Positions 1 to 12,127 of a stretch of DNA of 63,699 bases are shown piece by piece. A model generated the notes under the pieces. That model ran no database searches. It saw nothing but the letters and a program-made list of their open reading frames with translations, and was not told the origin of the DNA. How positions within the stretch are numbered: the stretch's first letter is position 1; each line of letters starts with the position of its first letter. Source of the DNA: Lactifluus volemus (Eukaryota > Basidiomycota > Agaricomycetes > Russulales > Russulaceae); NCBI GenBank assembly GCA_022376515.1, contig WTXI01000211.1, positions 1-63,699 of the forward strand, written 5' to 3'. Both the position numbers and the translations under genes were made by a program.

Positions 1-1105
1 ACAGCAGAAGACGAATCGGGTATATTGCTCGCACTTTCACACCACGATCGCATTCGTCGCATTGACCTTTGGAATTTCCCAAATGTGGGGAAGTTCGTCA
101 TGGTTATAGATGATCAATTCCCCGTTCTGGAGTGCATGTATATCCATTCTTTGACCCAAGTCACGGCGGACCTTCCTGTGACGTTTCAAGCCCCTAATCT
201 ACGCCACCTCAGACTGTGTCGGCTTGCCTTCCGATTGGATCACCCTTACTCACAACAAGTCTCGCGAGACTCGTCACTCTCGAACTTGAGTTTATCCCGA
301 TTTCGCCTATTTCCCTCCGAGTCATATCGCTCCGACTTTTGCTTTGCTCCAGCTGGAGGAACTGTCCATTAGCTTTAAATCCCTTATCCGAGTCCCCAAT
401 CTTGGTGTCGAATGGCAGTCACGCCAAACTCCGGACATGGCCACACTTCCTAACCTACGCCAGTTTCTTTTCCGAGGTACATTTTTGGAAAGTCTTGTTT
501 CTCGGATCAGTGCCCCTTCCCTCATCGACCTCCGTGTCGAGCTTGATCACCTCACCTTTACTTTGCCATGCTTCTTGGAGTTCATTCAAACGTCCGAGAA
601 CTTCACATTTACCTCTGTCCAGGTAATTTTCGGCAGGCTTGACGTTTCCATATATGCGGAGCCTCGGAAGGACTCTTTCTTGTTGTTAAGAAACAGTTTC
701 AGACATCTCGACTACCAGGTTGTGTCTGCGACGCAATTCTTTGGCACACTTTCACCCATACTTTCTGTTGTCGAGCAAGTCACTTTCAGATTTAAAGAGA
801 ATATAGAATTATCTGAATCGCACCACCATGCTGATCGAAGACATTGGCGAGAACTTCTTAGGCTGCTCACCAATGTGAAGGTCATTCGTGTACAAGATAT
901 TCTCGTCAGCCAAATCTTCAGTTCCTTACCATCTCGAGATGGAGAGCCACCACTGGAGCTTCTCCCGAACCTTGAGGAGGTTGAATATTCAGGAGGAAGC
1001 GATACTCAGGACGCATTTACCAGATTTCTAAATGAGCGACAAGTAACAGGCCATCCCGTCTTTGGTGAATCGTTCGACGATTGGTGGACCCCCGGCTCCG
1101 AGTAG
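1..1105 (+). pseudogene. F-box-like family copy G1, 5'-truncated by window, frameshifted
   Basis: The window opens inside exon 2 of a family member. Reading starts at the TAEDESGILLALSHHDR block that follows the F-box in intact paralogues, and the product would run through the conserved C-terminal region to a stop at 1105. Comparison with G2 shows two frame changes, near 225-232 (before the LPIGSPLLTT block) and near 296-305 (before the FPPS block). Three frames are therefore needed to cover the gene. The last residues (FGESFDDWWTPGSE) also depart from the usual SLRLVD tail. Either it is a pseudogene or the sequence carries two indel errors. The F-box itself lies outside the window. Confidence 0.8.
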
Positions 1106-1987
1106 AAACGTGTGAGTGCTGGAGCAATGGAGCCAATTGGTGGCTTGAAGTACGTCTTCCACGCATCTACCCATCTTAGCCCCACTCACATCAAGACGCC
1201 CTTCTACTCTCTTGTTCATGACGACCACCATATTCTAGTCATTTCTAGAGTTTAGATTGAGGCTCCTAAGCGATAACGAGGCGATAACGAGAGGAAAACG
1301 AGATCACGCATGAAGGGGGAAAACGAGGCAAGGCTCGATAACGAAATTCAAGACAAAGTCACGCGAGAAGGGAAAGGGGCAAATCATCACTGTCGTTTAT
1401 TCGAGATATTTACGATGTGTAAGGTGATGATAAAGCGAGAGCTGTTACCTCTCCCACAGCCCAGAACGGCCGTTCGATCTGCGCGAGAGGCGGAGCTGCC
1501 AATGTGCATCACGAGCACGAAAACTAATTAAGTAAACTAAGCAAAGAAAGGTGACTTGACATTTCTATAGGTGTATAACTAGTGCAACACCAGTTAGTGA
1601 GTCATCTCCACGTGTGCTTTGCTGGTCATAGTTGGAAGATCGTTGGCAAGAGGAAACAACGCATGAGAGAAACATACCACCTACTCTGTACTTCCAGCTT
1701 TGTGGGATGCTCATCAGCGCTGCGCAGACGCGCGCTTGGCGTTTTGTGTAGGACATATTCACGAAAGTGCCAGTGGGCAGTTCTTCTAATTTCTTGAGCT
1801 GTTTGATGAGGCGATGAGGTATCCGCTTCCCACATCTGCGCTGTGGTCATGATGCGCACGTGGGCAGTGGGCACGCATATGAACATGCCCATTCTGGGAA
1901 TAGCTCAGCGCTCAGTGCCGAAGAACCGCCAAATGGCTACGTCGTGAACTCGTCAATCTCGTCCACGTCATCACTCACCTCCCTGAA
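1106..1987. other. Spacer G1-G2
   Basis: No gene is supported here. The first 130 bases are the common 3' flank of the family (gctggagcaatggagccaat and following). Around 1590-1800 lies the recurrent spacer block (GTGTGCTTTGCTGGTCAT, AACAACGCA, then GCGCAGACGCGCGCTTGG) found before most copies. Confidence 0.6.
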
Positions 1988-3554
1988 ATGCCTGGTTGCT
2001 GCTCTGCCATAATTAGAAGGCTCACCGCCAGCCGACGTCATGGTGGACTAAGTCTTGAACCAAGTCGTGAGTTACAAAGCCTTCAAGTCACGTTTTCTGA
2101 TCTGTTCTCAACCTTGCAAATTAATAGGGCTCCACAGCAATAGACCACACTCACCTATCCATATCCTGAACGACGACGTGCTTCTCAATGTATTTGATCT
2201 TTATCGGCTGGACGAATATTACGATGGAATTGGAACGGTCGCTGTTTGGTACGGCCCATGTTGGTGGTACAAACTGGCACATGTCTGTCGACAATGGCGA
2301 AATATTATTCTTGAATCACCATCCCGGCTTGACCTTCATCTCTACTGCACCAATGGCGTGCCTGTAGTGGACATGCTCGCACATTCACCACCTCTACCAC
2401 TCTCCATCAATTATCACACTACCGGTCGCGAGATAACAGCAGAAGATGAATCGGGTATATTGCTCGCACTCTCACATCGCGATCGCGTTCGTCGCATTGA
2501 CCTTTGGGAGCTCCCAAATGTAGGGAAGTTCGTCACGGTTATGGATGATCAATTTCCCGTTCTGGAGCGCATGTATATCCATTCTTGGATGAAAGTGGTT
2601 CTTCCTGTAACGTTTCAAGCCCCCAATCTACGCCACCTCCGGCTGTCGACGGCGTCCCTTCCGATTGGATCGCCCTTACTCACAACTAGTGCCACGGCGC
2701 TCGTCACTCTCGAGCTTCTCGATATCCCGGCATCGGCCTATTTCCCTCCGAGTTATATACTTACCCGACTTTCGCTTATGCTCCAGCTGGAGAAGCTGTC
2801 CATCGTATTTAAATCTCATATTCCCAACCGTGATATTGAAAGGCAGCCATACCCGACTCTGGACATGATCACACTTCCCAACCTACGCTGGTTTGCGTTC
2901 GATGGTGCGACCGCCTATTTAGAACGCCTTGTTTCTTCAATCAGCGCCCCTTCCCTCAACAAACTTCACGTCCATCTTTTAAATCAGCCCTCCTTTATAA
3001 CTCCATGCCTCTTGCAGTTTGTGCAATCATCCAAGAACCTTAGATTCACCGCTGTCCAGGTAATGTTTGGTCTGCGTGACGTCTCATTACATGCGGTCCC
3101 GTGGAAGTCGGACACTCCCTTGCTGTCAAAGATCAGCTGCATACATCCCAACCGACAGGTAGCGTCTGCGGTGGAATTCTTTCGTACACTTTCACCCGTA
3201 CTTTCCGTTGTCGAGCATCTCACACTTGGCTACCAAGAGTACCATCAAGCGTTACCGGAGTGGTACTACGGTGTCGACCGAAGTCAGTGGTGTGAACTTC
3301 TTAGGCCGTTCACCAACGCGAAGACTATCCATGTGCAAGATGCTCTCGTCAGCAAAATTTTTCATTCCTTACCATCTGACGATGGAGAGCCACCACTGGA
3401 GGTCCTTCCGAACCTTGAGGAGATTGGATATTCTGGAGGAAGCGATGTTCGGGACTCGTTTACTACATTTGTCAATGAGCGTCAAGTAGCAGGCCGTCTC
3501 GTCAGCCTGCGTTTGTTAGATCCCTCGACGTTCGATTTGCCTCTGTTCCTGTAG
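1988..3554 (+). CDS. F-box-like protein G2 (two exons)
   Basis: The gene is read as exon 1 1988-2066, intron 2067-2127 (GTGAGT...AATTAATAG, 61 nt, phase 1) and exon 2 2128-3554, giving 501 residues. The start MPGCCSAIIRRL matches other copies but lacks four codons. Exon 1 ends in a SLEPSR segment. The F-box-like part is HILNDDVLLNVF, about residues 45-56, followed by HVCRQWRNIILESPSRLD. The rest is the family's long C-terminal region with LPVTFQAPNLRHL, FPPSYILTRLSL and LEVLPNLEEIGYSGG. By analogy the F-box would bind Skp1 and the C-terminal region would choose the target; neither is shown here. The exon 2 frame is also open upstream to 2055 without splicing, but homology favours the spliced start. 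Confidence 0.82.
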
Positions 3555-6051
3555 GTGTGAGCGCTGCAGTAATGGAACTAATTGGTGGATCGAAGTACGT
3601 CCTCAACACATGTATCAGTCCATCTTAGTCGTGCTCACATCGTGACGCCCGTTTACTCTCTTGCTCATGATGACCACCATGTCCTAGTCATTGATGAGAC
3701 TGTAACACTGGGCAGCTCTACTAGCTTATCTTAGTCAACATAGATGTATGCGTCTTGATGGGTATCACATATTTGTTGACCATCTTTATTTTCATTTTGA
3801 GCGCAGTGTCAGTTCCTTGCGATGTATTTCAAGTTACGTATAATGACTGCTACTGTATGACAGTGCTATATCCAACCCATTAGAACTAGAGGCAGAGGCA
3901 GAGGCGCCACTGCCTCGAAGCGCCCTCCAGGTGCGGATGGATCAGAGAGCAGACTCGGCCTCTTTCGATCACGTGCCAGTGAGTTGCTAATAATGTCAGT
4001 CAGTCACTTAGTCACCCTTCGCTTCTTCGTTTTCCGTCGCTGTGCCTCGTAGCTGCTACGGATGTGAAACTTAAAGCTCAATACCTCTCCACTCTCGCTC
4101 TCGGCCGACCGTTACCGGTCAAAGTTCAATACCGCAACATCGGCCCGTCTGCCCATATAGAAAATCGACACTTACCACCGCTGGCGCTGAGACGAATGTA
4201 TGGATGCCCTTCTCGCGCTCCAGCTTCATGCTATTTATATTTGCGCCGATACTACCCTTCCCTCTCACCTATAGAACTGATGCCACCAATAACATCGATA
4301 CAATACCCGTGTTGAGTCTGTCATCTTTTTTTTTTCCGTACTTTGAGCTCATCCTGCCTATCCGATATTTTCACTCATCTTTCTAGGCTCTGTGATAAAG
4401 AATCCCGCCTTGTGACCCACTTATTGATGCCGTCTGTGAGTTTCTTGCGAATCCCGTGGAGCTTGAGGTTGTGCCCCATTGCTCCGCCAGGTTAGCTCGT
4501 TCTGGCAGTGGCGGCGCTCGTCGCGATTGCGTTTACGCTTGTAGGAGAGGAGGTTCGAGCAGCTCATGTATACGTAGGTGTACGAGGGTAACTCGAAAAT
4601 GGGTCAGTCTATCTTTCACGCGGAATGAAAGCCGCCGTGTCTTTTTCAGCCGTTTCACAGGATTCGAAGGTGTCTATCTTCCGTTTAATGCTCGACTGTA
4701 CTCATCAAGCCCCTCACATCGACAGACGAGTGCATCGTCGGGGCCGCGGCTGCAGACATTCTAGGGGATGTCGGAATGGAGCCTGGCTCGCGTACTTATC
4801 TTATGAAACAGACCGGCTTTCTTTCCGTGGGATCTTTTCTTTTTCCCCACCCTCACGTCGAGTTTCCCGTTATCGTTTACTCCTGCTCGTGTGGAAGCGA
4901 AGCCCGATGTTCTCGAACAGTGGATTTACGTGCGATTCTCCGTCGCTCTGTGCCTCCGCCCTTCAACACTACTGGGGCAGTAATTGGCAAGGTGTTTCAC
5001 AGTGTTGTCCTTCAGGGATCTTGTGAGATGTCTTGATGTGATGCTCTCTTCGTAGCGGATGAGGAGAAGAGAGAATCTGTCACGATAATTTCTAAACTTT
5101 TTATGTACTCTACTTTGATAACTGAATATATCCTGACCTTTTTATCGTCTGGCATATGTGGGGATTCAGTTGTGTCTACCCAGCGACTATCGACCATTCT
5201 CATCTCAACCTAGTCAGGCATGGCACCGCTTGACGCAACGTGCGTGTTTAAAGCCAAAAATAACTACGGGTCCGCAGCCTCATATTCAAGGACGGAACGC
5301 TCTTTTCACGCACGCACTTGGGGGACCCGCCACAGCCTCCAACTCCAGCAGCTATTGGTCTCGACCTGGTCCCGACTCCACCCTCTGGGGAAAGGCAAAT
5401 CGAGATCAAATTCGATAACCCACAGCTTATTCACCAGCTCTTCCAAGTCTTCACTTGCGGGCGCGAGTGCAGGGAGCCATGGCAGTACTCGAGGCGGAAG
5501 GCAGCGGCGGCGACAATGGGAACAGCAGACTCTCCATGCCAGCGATCGAATCTCTCGGGCAAAAATCTCTGGATAGCTGCGTAGCGCCCACCTATGCGAT
5601 CTTACGAAGAGTCAGCGAGTCACCCCCACATGTGCGTCGTTAGTCATTATTAGGAGAAAAAAACAACGCACACCCAAAGAAGTCTATATACTATAGCAGG
5701 GTGTGAACGTCAACCTTCATGGAACACTCGTCGGCGCTGCGCAGAGACGCACGCTTGGTGTTTTGTGTAGTACGGGTTAACGACAGAGTGTTAGTAGGCA
5801 GCTCTTTTATAGGTGGTAATTGTGCCATCCGCTGCTGTTTCATGACAGAGGCAGTGGGAATTTGCGGAGTGCGGCTCGTGACGAAGCACCCCGAAAATAG
5901 ACGCCAGCGTCCGATTCTGGATATCACTCAGCGCCCAAATACACCAATATACGAGGATTGAACATCGCCGCGAGCGACCTACACACTACTGCCAGTGCCA
6001 GTGTAACCCGTGAATTCTTCAAGCTCACCCACGCCATCGCTAATTCTGAAA
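3555..6051. other. Spacer G2-G3
   Basis: This region holds the family 3' flank (3555-3750), then sequence paralogous to the spacers at about 34000-35900 and 46600-47200 (for example 4390-4700 with GATAAAGAATCCCGCC). A relic ORF module follows at 5220-5640, and the recurrent 5' block at about 5610-5800. I see no intact gene. Confidence 0.55.
5220..5642 (+). repeat. Relic ORF module, copy 1 of 3
   Basis: The module begins ATGGCACCGCTTGACGCA and contains a protein-like stretch (PPQPPTPAAIG, then SGERQIEIKFDNPQ) split over frames. Related copies lie at 35339-35660 and 50905-51310. The family is not recognised. The changing frames between copies suggest decayed coding DNA carried along with the spacer. 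Confidence 0.45.
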
Positions 6052-7611
6052 ATGCCTGGTTTCTGCTTGACCCCAAGTTATCCTTCCTTCATTAGAAGGC
6101 TCGCCGGCGGTCGTGAGTTCCAAATATTTGTGTCGCTGATCTGTTCATTCTGTTGACAAACTTGCAAATTAAAAGGGCTCCGTGGCAATAGATCACCTCC
6201 ATCTATCCATATCCTGAATGATGACGTGCTTCTCAACATATTTGACCTTTATCGACTGCCAGATCCGGACGACTATTACGATGAAAATGGGGCGGTCGCT
6301 ATTTCGTACCGCCAATGGTGGTACAAACTGGCACATGTTTGTCGACTATGGCGAAATCTTATTCTTGAGTCACCATCCCGGCTCGACCTTCATCTGTTCT
6401 GCACCGTTGGTGTGCCTGTAGCAGACATGCTCGCACATTCACCACCACTACCACTCACCATCTTTTATGAAGTTGATTGGGTAATACAACCAGAAGATGA
6501 ATCGGGTATATTTCTCGCACTTTCACATCGTGATCGCGTGCGTCACATCTACCTTTGCCATGTCAATATGGAGAAGTTCGTCAGGGTTATGGATGATCAA
6601 TTCCCCGTTCTGGAGCGCATGTATATCGAATCTTTGACCGATGTGGCCCTTCCTGTAACGTTTCAAGCCCCCAATCTACGCCATATCACACTAGTGATGG
6701 TTTCCCTTCCAATTGGATCGCCCTTACTCACAACTACTCCTACGGGACTCGTTACTCTCTCCCTTCGCTCACTCGAGGCATCCGAGTCCGCCCATTTCAC
6801 TCCGAGTTATATACTTGGACTTTCGCTTCTTTCCCAGCTGGAGAATCTGTTCATTGGATTTCGTCCCCCCTTTTCCAACCACGATATTGAAAGGCAGCGT
6901 CACCAGACCCTTAACATGATCACACTTCCCAACCTACGCTGGTTTTGGTTCAGTGGTCCGAGCATCTATTTGGAAGTCCTTGTTGCTCGGATCAGGGCCC
7001 CTTCCCTCAACAAACTTCATGTCCATCTCTGTGATCAGCCCCCCTTTATAATTCCACCCCTCTTGCAATTCGTGCAAACATCCAAGAACCTTAGATTCAC
7101 CGCTGTACAGATAACGTTTGGAAGGCGTGGCGTCTCAGTACACGCAGTCCCTTTCAAGTGGGACACTCCCTTGCTGTTAAGGATCAGCCGCATGCGTCTC
7201 AACCAGCAGGTAGCGTCTGCGGTGGAATTCTTCCGTGTACTTTCACCCGTACTTTCCGTCGTCGAGGATCTCACACTTAGCTTACAAGACAAAGGTCGAT
7301 CGTCATCGCAGTTTTACACTGACAACGATGTCGACCGAAGTCAGTGGTGTGAACTTCTGAAGCCGTTCACCAACGCGAAGACTATCTATGTGAAAGATAA
7401 TCTCGCCGGCAATATTTTCCATTCCTTACCATCTGACTATGGACAGCTACGAGGGCAGTTCCTTCCGAACCTTGAGGAGATTGGATATTGTGGAGGAATC
7501 TATGTTCTGGACTCGTTTACCCGATTTCTTAATGAACGTCAAGAAGCAGGCCGTCCCGTCAGCCTGCGTTTGGTGGATCGCTCGATGTTCTATATACCTA
7601 ATGTGTTATAA
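6052..7611 (+). CDS. F-box-like protein G3 (two exons)
   Basis: Exon 1 is 6052-6112 (MPGFCLTPSYPSFIRRLAGG), the intron is 6113-6175 (GTGAGT...AATTAAAAG, 63 nt, phase 1) and exon 2 is 6176-7611, giving 498 residues. The F-box-like segment reads HILNDDVLLNIFDLYRL then WWYKLAHVCRLWRNLI. The C-terminal region is collinear with G2. Variable stretches are the loop after YRL (PDPDDYYDENGAV) and the region before VDRSQW. The acceptor AAAAG differs from the ATAG seen in nearly all other copies. The intron contains stops in the exon 1 frame, so it must be spliced for this start. A Skp1-binding role is inferred. Confidence 0.82.
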
Positions 7612-8958
7612 TGACTATAATGTTCCCTTCAATTTCCCATCGTTATTCGCGTTTCGAGCAACGTGTCATTTCCTTGCGATGTATCTACGTACAGCTTGAG
7701 TATACCTAGCTCCATGACTGCTGCTACAGTTAGGTTACTAGTATGCCTACCGCTTATCGAGTCTTTGCAAACACGTGACCTTCCACTTCTCCGTCGCTTG
7801 TGTGGAGATCTCCACCCGCCTTAGCACTCCCCGCGCATCCATCTCACCACTAGCACACCCATGTTTGACGCATACCTGTCCAGCTCCAGTACCAAGGATA
7901 CGGATATCGACTGCATGTGTATCAGCGGTGCGATTGCGGCTCACAGAAGCATGGTTGTGATCGCTGTGGCGGCTCGATGCGATGCGGAAAGGTGGGGTAG
8001 GAGTCAATGACAGTGACGTGCGCACAGCGGCAGAAATGCAACAACAATCACCGACTCGTTGTTTCCTTGGACTATAACTCTCTTTCTGCCGCATTCTTCG
8101 GTGGCTTCACAAGTCAAGCTTGCATCTTACTTGAGGTAGCTATCCAATATATTATGATTTGTAGTACGCACGACTAGTACTACCCACTGGCAGTAACCGT
8201 TGTCCACACACACTCTAGCTGCCCTTGCAACCTTTCTTGGCCCTGGACCAGATGTTCTTGCCACTCCACGTTCTGGGGGAAGGCGAATCGAGATTAAAAC
8301 GAATCCGGTTTACGCAGTATCCCATGCGCTCTTCTGTCTGTAGTGTTTTTTTTTTTCACTTGCGTTCGTGGGTGTTGCCAGTGGGTGTGTGCACGGCAAC
8401 AGCAACGGCACGGCACGGCGCCATCGCAGTACGGAGAGAATACGTCATGCTAAAAAGAAAAAAAAAAAAAACATCGTATTTGATCCACTGGCATGCGACC
8501 TCCGAGTCTGCCGCCTGCGCGATCGATGATCCTCCAAGAACCAATGGCAGTCAGTCAGTATCACCACATGTGTAACGGTGTGTTGTGTTGGTTACTATTG
8601 GGAGAAGAAATAACGCACGCCAAAAACGTTCTGCTGTACGTCCATATTCATGACGCTTTGTGCGGGATGTGTTCGTGACGTGGCATTGGTGGACAGCATT
8701 TGAAGGTCGTAAGGTATTTACCCGTCTGCGCTGTATTCGAGCACATACTGTTTAAATGGAGGTATGTGTGTGAAAGTGGAATGAGATGATGACGGCGACG
8801 ATGACAATCATGATGAGGAGAAGGTTGACTCCCGGGCCGGCGTCCAATTCTGGATATAGTCAGCGCCCATCTTGACCAAATACAACCGCCACCGCCACGG
8901 GAATCATCCAAGAGGCCTACATACGCTCGTCAATCGTCTCTACGTCACCTCCCTGAAA
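7612..8958. other. Spacer G3-G4
   Basis: No gene is supported. The region has part of the family 3' flank, a stretch paralogous to 30990-31330 and 43640-43900 (GTGACCTTCCACTTCTCCGTCG), short A/T homopolymer runs (8346-8357, 8455-8471), and the recurrent 5' block at about 8570-8700. Confidence 0.55.
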
Positions 8959-10458
8959 ATGCCTGGTTGCTGTTCTACCATGATTTGTCCTCCTCTCATT
9001 AGGAGGCTTGGCCGACGTAAGCAATTCCAAATCATGATCTTCGTGTCCCTCATCTGTTCACAAACTCGCGAATTAATAGTCCTCAATAGACGACACCATA
9101 TTCTCAACGACGACATCCTTCTCAATATATTTGATCTTTATCGGCTTGCATATTCGAAATATGTCGGTACAAATGTACCGTTCGTTTTTTGGCACCCCCA
9201 ACGTTGGTGGTACAACCTGGTACATGTTTGCCGACAATGGCGAAATCTTATTTTTGAATCACCATCTCGGCTCGACCTTCATCTCCTGTGCACCAGTGGT
9301 GTGCCTGTAGCTGATATGATCGCACATTTACCACCTTTACCACTTACCATCTATTATATCCATTGGCCGATAACTGCAAAAGATGAATCGGGTATACTTC
9401 TCGCACTTTCGCATCGCGATCGCCTGCGCCACATTGACCTTTTGATCCCAAATGTGGGGAAGCTCGTCATGGCTATGGATGATCAATTCCCCATTCTGGA
9501 AGACATGGATATTCGTTCTCAGACCGAGGTTGTCCTTCCTGTGACGTTTCAAGCCCCCAATCTACGCAATCTCTTTCTGTCGACTGCTTCCCTTCCAATT
9601 GGATCCCCATTACTCACAAATGCCGCTGGACTCGTCACTCTCGAGCTTAAGAATATCCCGGCATCCGCCTATTTCCCTCCAAGTTATCTACGAACCCGGC
9701 TTTCGCTTATGCTCCAGCTGGAGAAACTGAACATTTCATTTCGATCCCCTATCCCCAACCGTGATGTTGAAAGGCAGTTGCACCAGGCCCCAGACATGAT
9801 CACACTTCCTAATTTACGCCATTTTAATTTGCAATGTACCGCCAGATATTTGGACGGTCTTGTTGCTCGGATCAGCACTCCTTCCCTCAATCAACTCGGA
9901 GTCTATCTTTTTAACCAGCTCTCCTTTACTGTTCCACACCTCTTGCAGTTCATGCAAACATCCGAGAACCTCAGATTTACCGTTTTTCAGGTAGCTTTCG
10001 ACGAGCTTTCCATTTCCTTACGTGCGGTCCCTCTGAAGGACTCTCCCTTCTGGTTGCGGGTCACTTGCAGCCATCTCGACTGGCAGGTTGCGTCCGCGGC
10101 GCAATTATGTGGTACACTTTCACCAGTCCTTTCTGCTGTCGAGCAAGTCACATTCAGCCACCAACTTCACAAACATTCATCAGTAACGCACAACAATGTC
10201 GACGAAAGACAGTGGCGTGAACTTCTCAGGCCGTTCACCAACGCGAAGACCATTCGTGTACAACATGATCTCATCGGCATAATCTTCCATTCCTTACTAT
10301 CTCACGATGGAGAGCCACCGCTGGAGCTCTTGCCGAACCTTGAAGAGGTTGAATATTCTGGAGGAGGCGTTAATCAGGACGTACTTACCGCCTTCGTCTA
10401 TGAACGACAGGTGGCAGGCCAGCCCGTGAAACTGAACTATAATCCTAGGTACTTGTGA
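8959..10458 (+). CDS. F-box-like protein G4 (two exons, retainable intron)
   Basis: Exon 1 is 8959-9016 (MPGCCSTMICPPLIRRLGR), the intron is 9017-9079 (GTAAGC...AATTAATAG, 63 nt) and exon 2 is 9080-10458, giving 478 residues. The intron length is a multiple of three with no stop, so an unspliced reading of 500 residues from the same start is also open. The F-box-like segment HILNDDILLNIFDLYRL is followed by WWYNLVHVCRQWRNLI. The C-terminal region is typical up to LPNLEEVEYSGG and ends with a short, atypical tail (VKLNYNPRYL). An open frame extends upstream to 8872, but paralogue conservation begins at MPGCC. A substrate-receptor role is inferred from the F-box only. Confidence 0.82.
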   Translation: MPGCCSTMICPPLIRRLGRRKQFQIMIFVSLICSQTRELIVLNRRHHILNDDILLNIFDLYRLAYSKYVGTNVPFVFWHPQRWWYNLVHVCRQWRNLIFESPSRLDLHLLCTSGVPVADMIAHLPPLPLTIYYIHWPITAKDESGILLALSHRDRLRHIDLLIPNVGKLVMAMDDQFPILEDMDIRSQTEVVLPVTFQAPNLRNLFLSTASLPIGSPLLTNAAGLVTLELKNIPASAYFPPSYLRTRLSLMLQLEKLNISFRSPIPNRDVERQLHQAPDMITLPNLRHFNLQCTARYLDGLVARISTPSLNQLGVYLFNQLSFTVPHLLQFMQTSENLRFTVFQVAFDELSISLRAVPLKDSPFWLRVTCSHLDWQVASAAQLCGTLSPVLSAVEQVTFSHQLHKHSSVTHNNVDERQWRELLRPFTNAKTIRVQHDLIGIIFHSLLSHDGEPPLELLPNLEEVEYSGGGVNQDVLTAFVYERQVAGQPVKLNYNPRYL

Positions 10459-12127
10459 GCGCTGCAAGAATGGACTTGATCGTGGAGCAAAGTAGGTCTT
10501 GCTCGTTTTTCACACTGACCAACTCTCGTGCTCATGGCGACCGCTAGAACCTCGATATTGCAACATTAAGGAACCCGACTAGCTTATCATAATCGACATA
10601 GCCCTTTGAGACGCCTTTCAGTTTAATTCTGTAAGCGCACACGTTTCATCGAATTCCCTGACTATAATTTCTGGGCGTGATGTCATTTCTCCGTGATGTA
10701 TGTGCATATACTGTACGATACTGTACGGTCACTATACCATTTACGTTTACTGCGGCAGTAACTGAATCAACTTGAGATCCCGTGACATACAGTGAGACTA
10801 AGATAACTTGTGCCTGTGTTTTTTGTGTCGTTGTAGCGTGCCAATGCGGTCTGGAACTCGACGAGATCAAGTAAAGAGGGGGCTTCTGTTGTAAAACAAA
10901 TGTCGTCATCGAACCACTGTGTGAGCAACCTCGTTTGCTACAGTCCAACCAGCGCGATCATCCTACATAACGATAGCGTCCAAGCAGCTCATCGAAGTCT
11001 ATGACAATTGCTAAACGATATAACCCCATCTAACGCCCAACTCGCCATGGCGATCCAGCCTGCGGGCGTCTCTCAATCCTTTACCTCCTCCCCCAAATCC
11101 CACAAAGCGTAAGATTGTCGCACATGACACCGCAAAGCCTGCGCGTGCGCGACCAGTTCGGCCCTCTCGTCGCCTTTCTCATCAAGCTGTCCTGGTACGG
11201 CCGCATATTCATGAGCCACCCGAATCTCCCTCCTCAAATTCGAATAGAAAGACCAAGTTATCGTCCATGGGCATTCAAGAAAGAGGCGCTTCTACTTCCG
11301 ATGTTGCGGGTAAGGGCCAAGGCCCAGGAGAAGTAGGGGAACGCAGAATGGCAAAGGTTAGCGGCGATCGGTACGCCAAGTAATATCACTTCCTGAAAAG
11401 AAAATTCCGTCATAATGTATTTCACACATATATAAGGTATACACACCAAATATATCACGATTTACGGTACGGACGGGGGCCACTGCTAGCTGTCCACATG
11501 CTTGCAAACGTTTCTTGGTCGTGGACCGGATATTTGCGCCACTCTCAGCGCTCTTCTGTCTGTAGTTTTTCTTTTCACTTGCGTACGTGGGTGCGGGCGC
11601 TGCAGGGGCGCCATGGAAGTACGGGGCGAAGTCGTAATGCTAATGTGAAAACAGTTTGCGACCTCCTTGCAGCCAACTCCGTGTATAACAGTACTTTTCG
11701 CTGGTTATCATCGGGAGAAGAAACAACGCACGCAAAATTTTTCATCTAGCAGGGTTGTACGTCCGTATTTGTGGCGTTTTGTGCGGTTTGGTCCTTTGGT
11801 GGACAGCCTGAGCACTTGCAAGTGAACTGTTTGAAGGTGGCGAGATTGACCTGTCTGCGCCGTATCCAGGCGCCTACTGTAGGTGAGTGCGTAAATGTGA
11901 GGGAATGGAGGTGTAGGTCATAATGAGGTGACGATGGCGGTGATGATGACGAGAAAGGTGGACACCACTGGCAGTGTCCAATTCTGGATATAGGTCTGCG
12001 CCCACCTTGGCCAAGGACACCGCCACCGCCACGGAAATGAGGCATTGGTCATCCAAGAGGCCTACACACTACAGTACGCTTTTCAATCGCATCCACGTCA
12101 TTAGTACCGTGACTCACCTCTGTGAAA
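10459..12127. other. Spacer G4-G5
   Basis: No intact gene is seen. Around 10919-11010 lies a degenerate relic (GTGTGAGCAACCTCGTTTGC) also present at about 15903 and 19850. The recurrent 5' block is at about 11690-11810. The last 200 bases (GGACACCGCCACCGCCACGG, then AGGCCTACACACTACAGTAC) are shared with the upstream regions of G6 and G7. Confidence 0.5.
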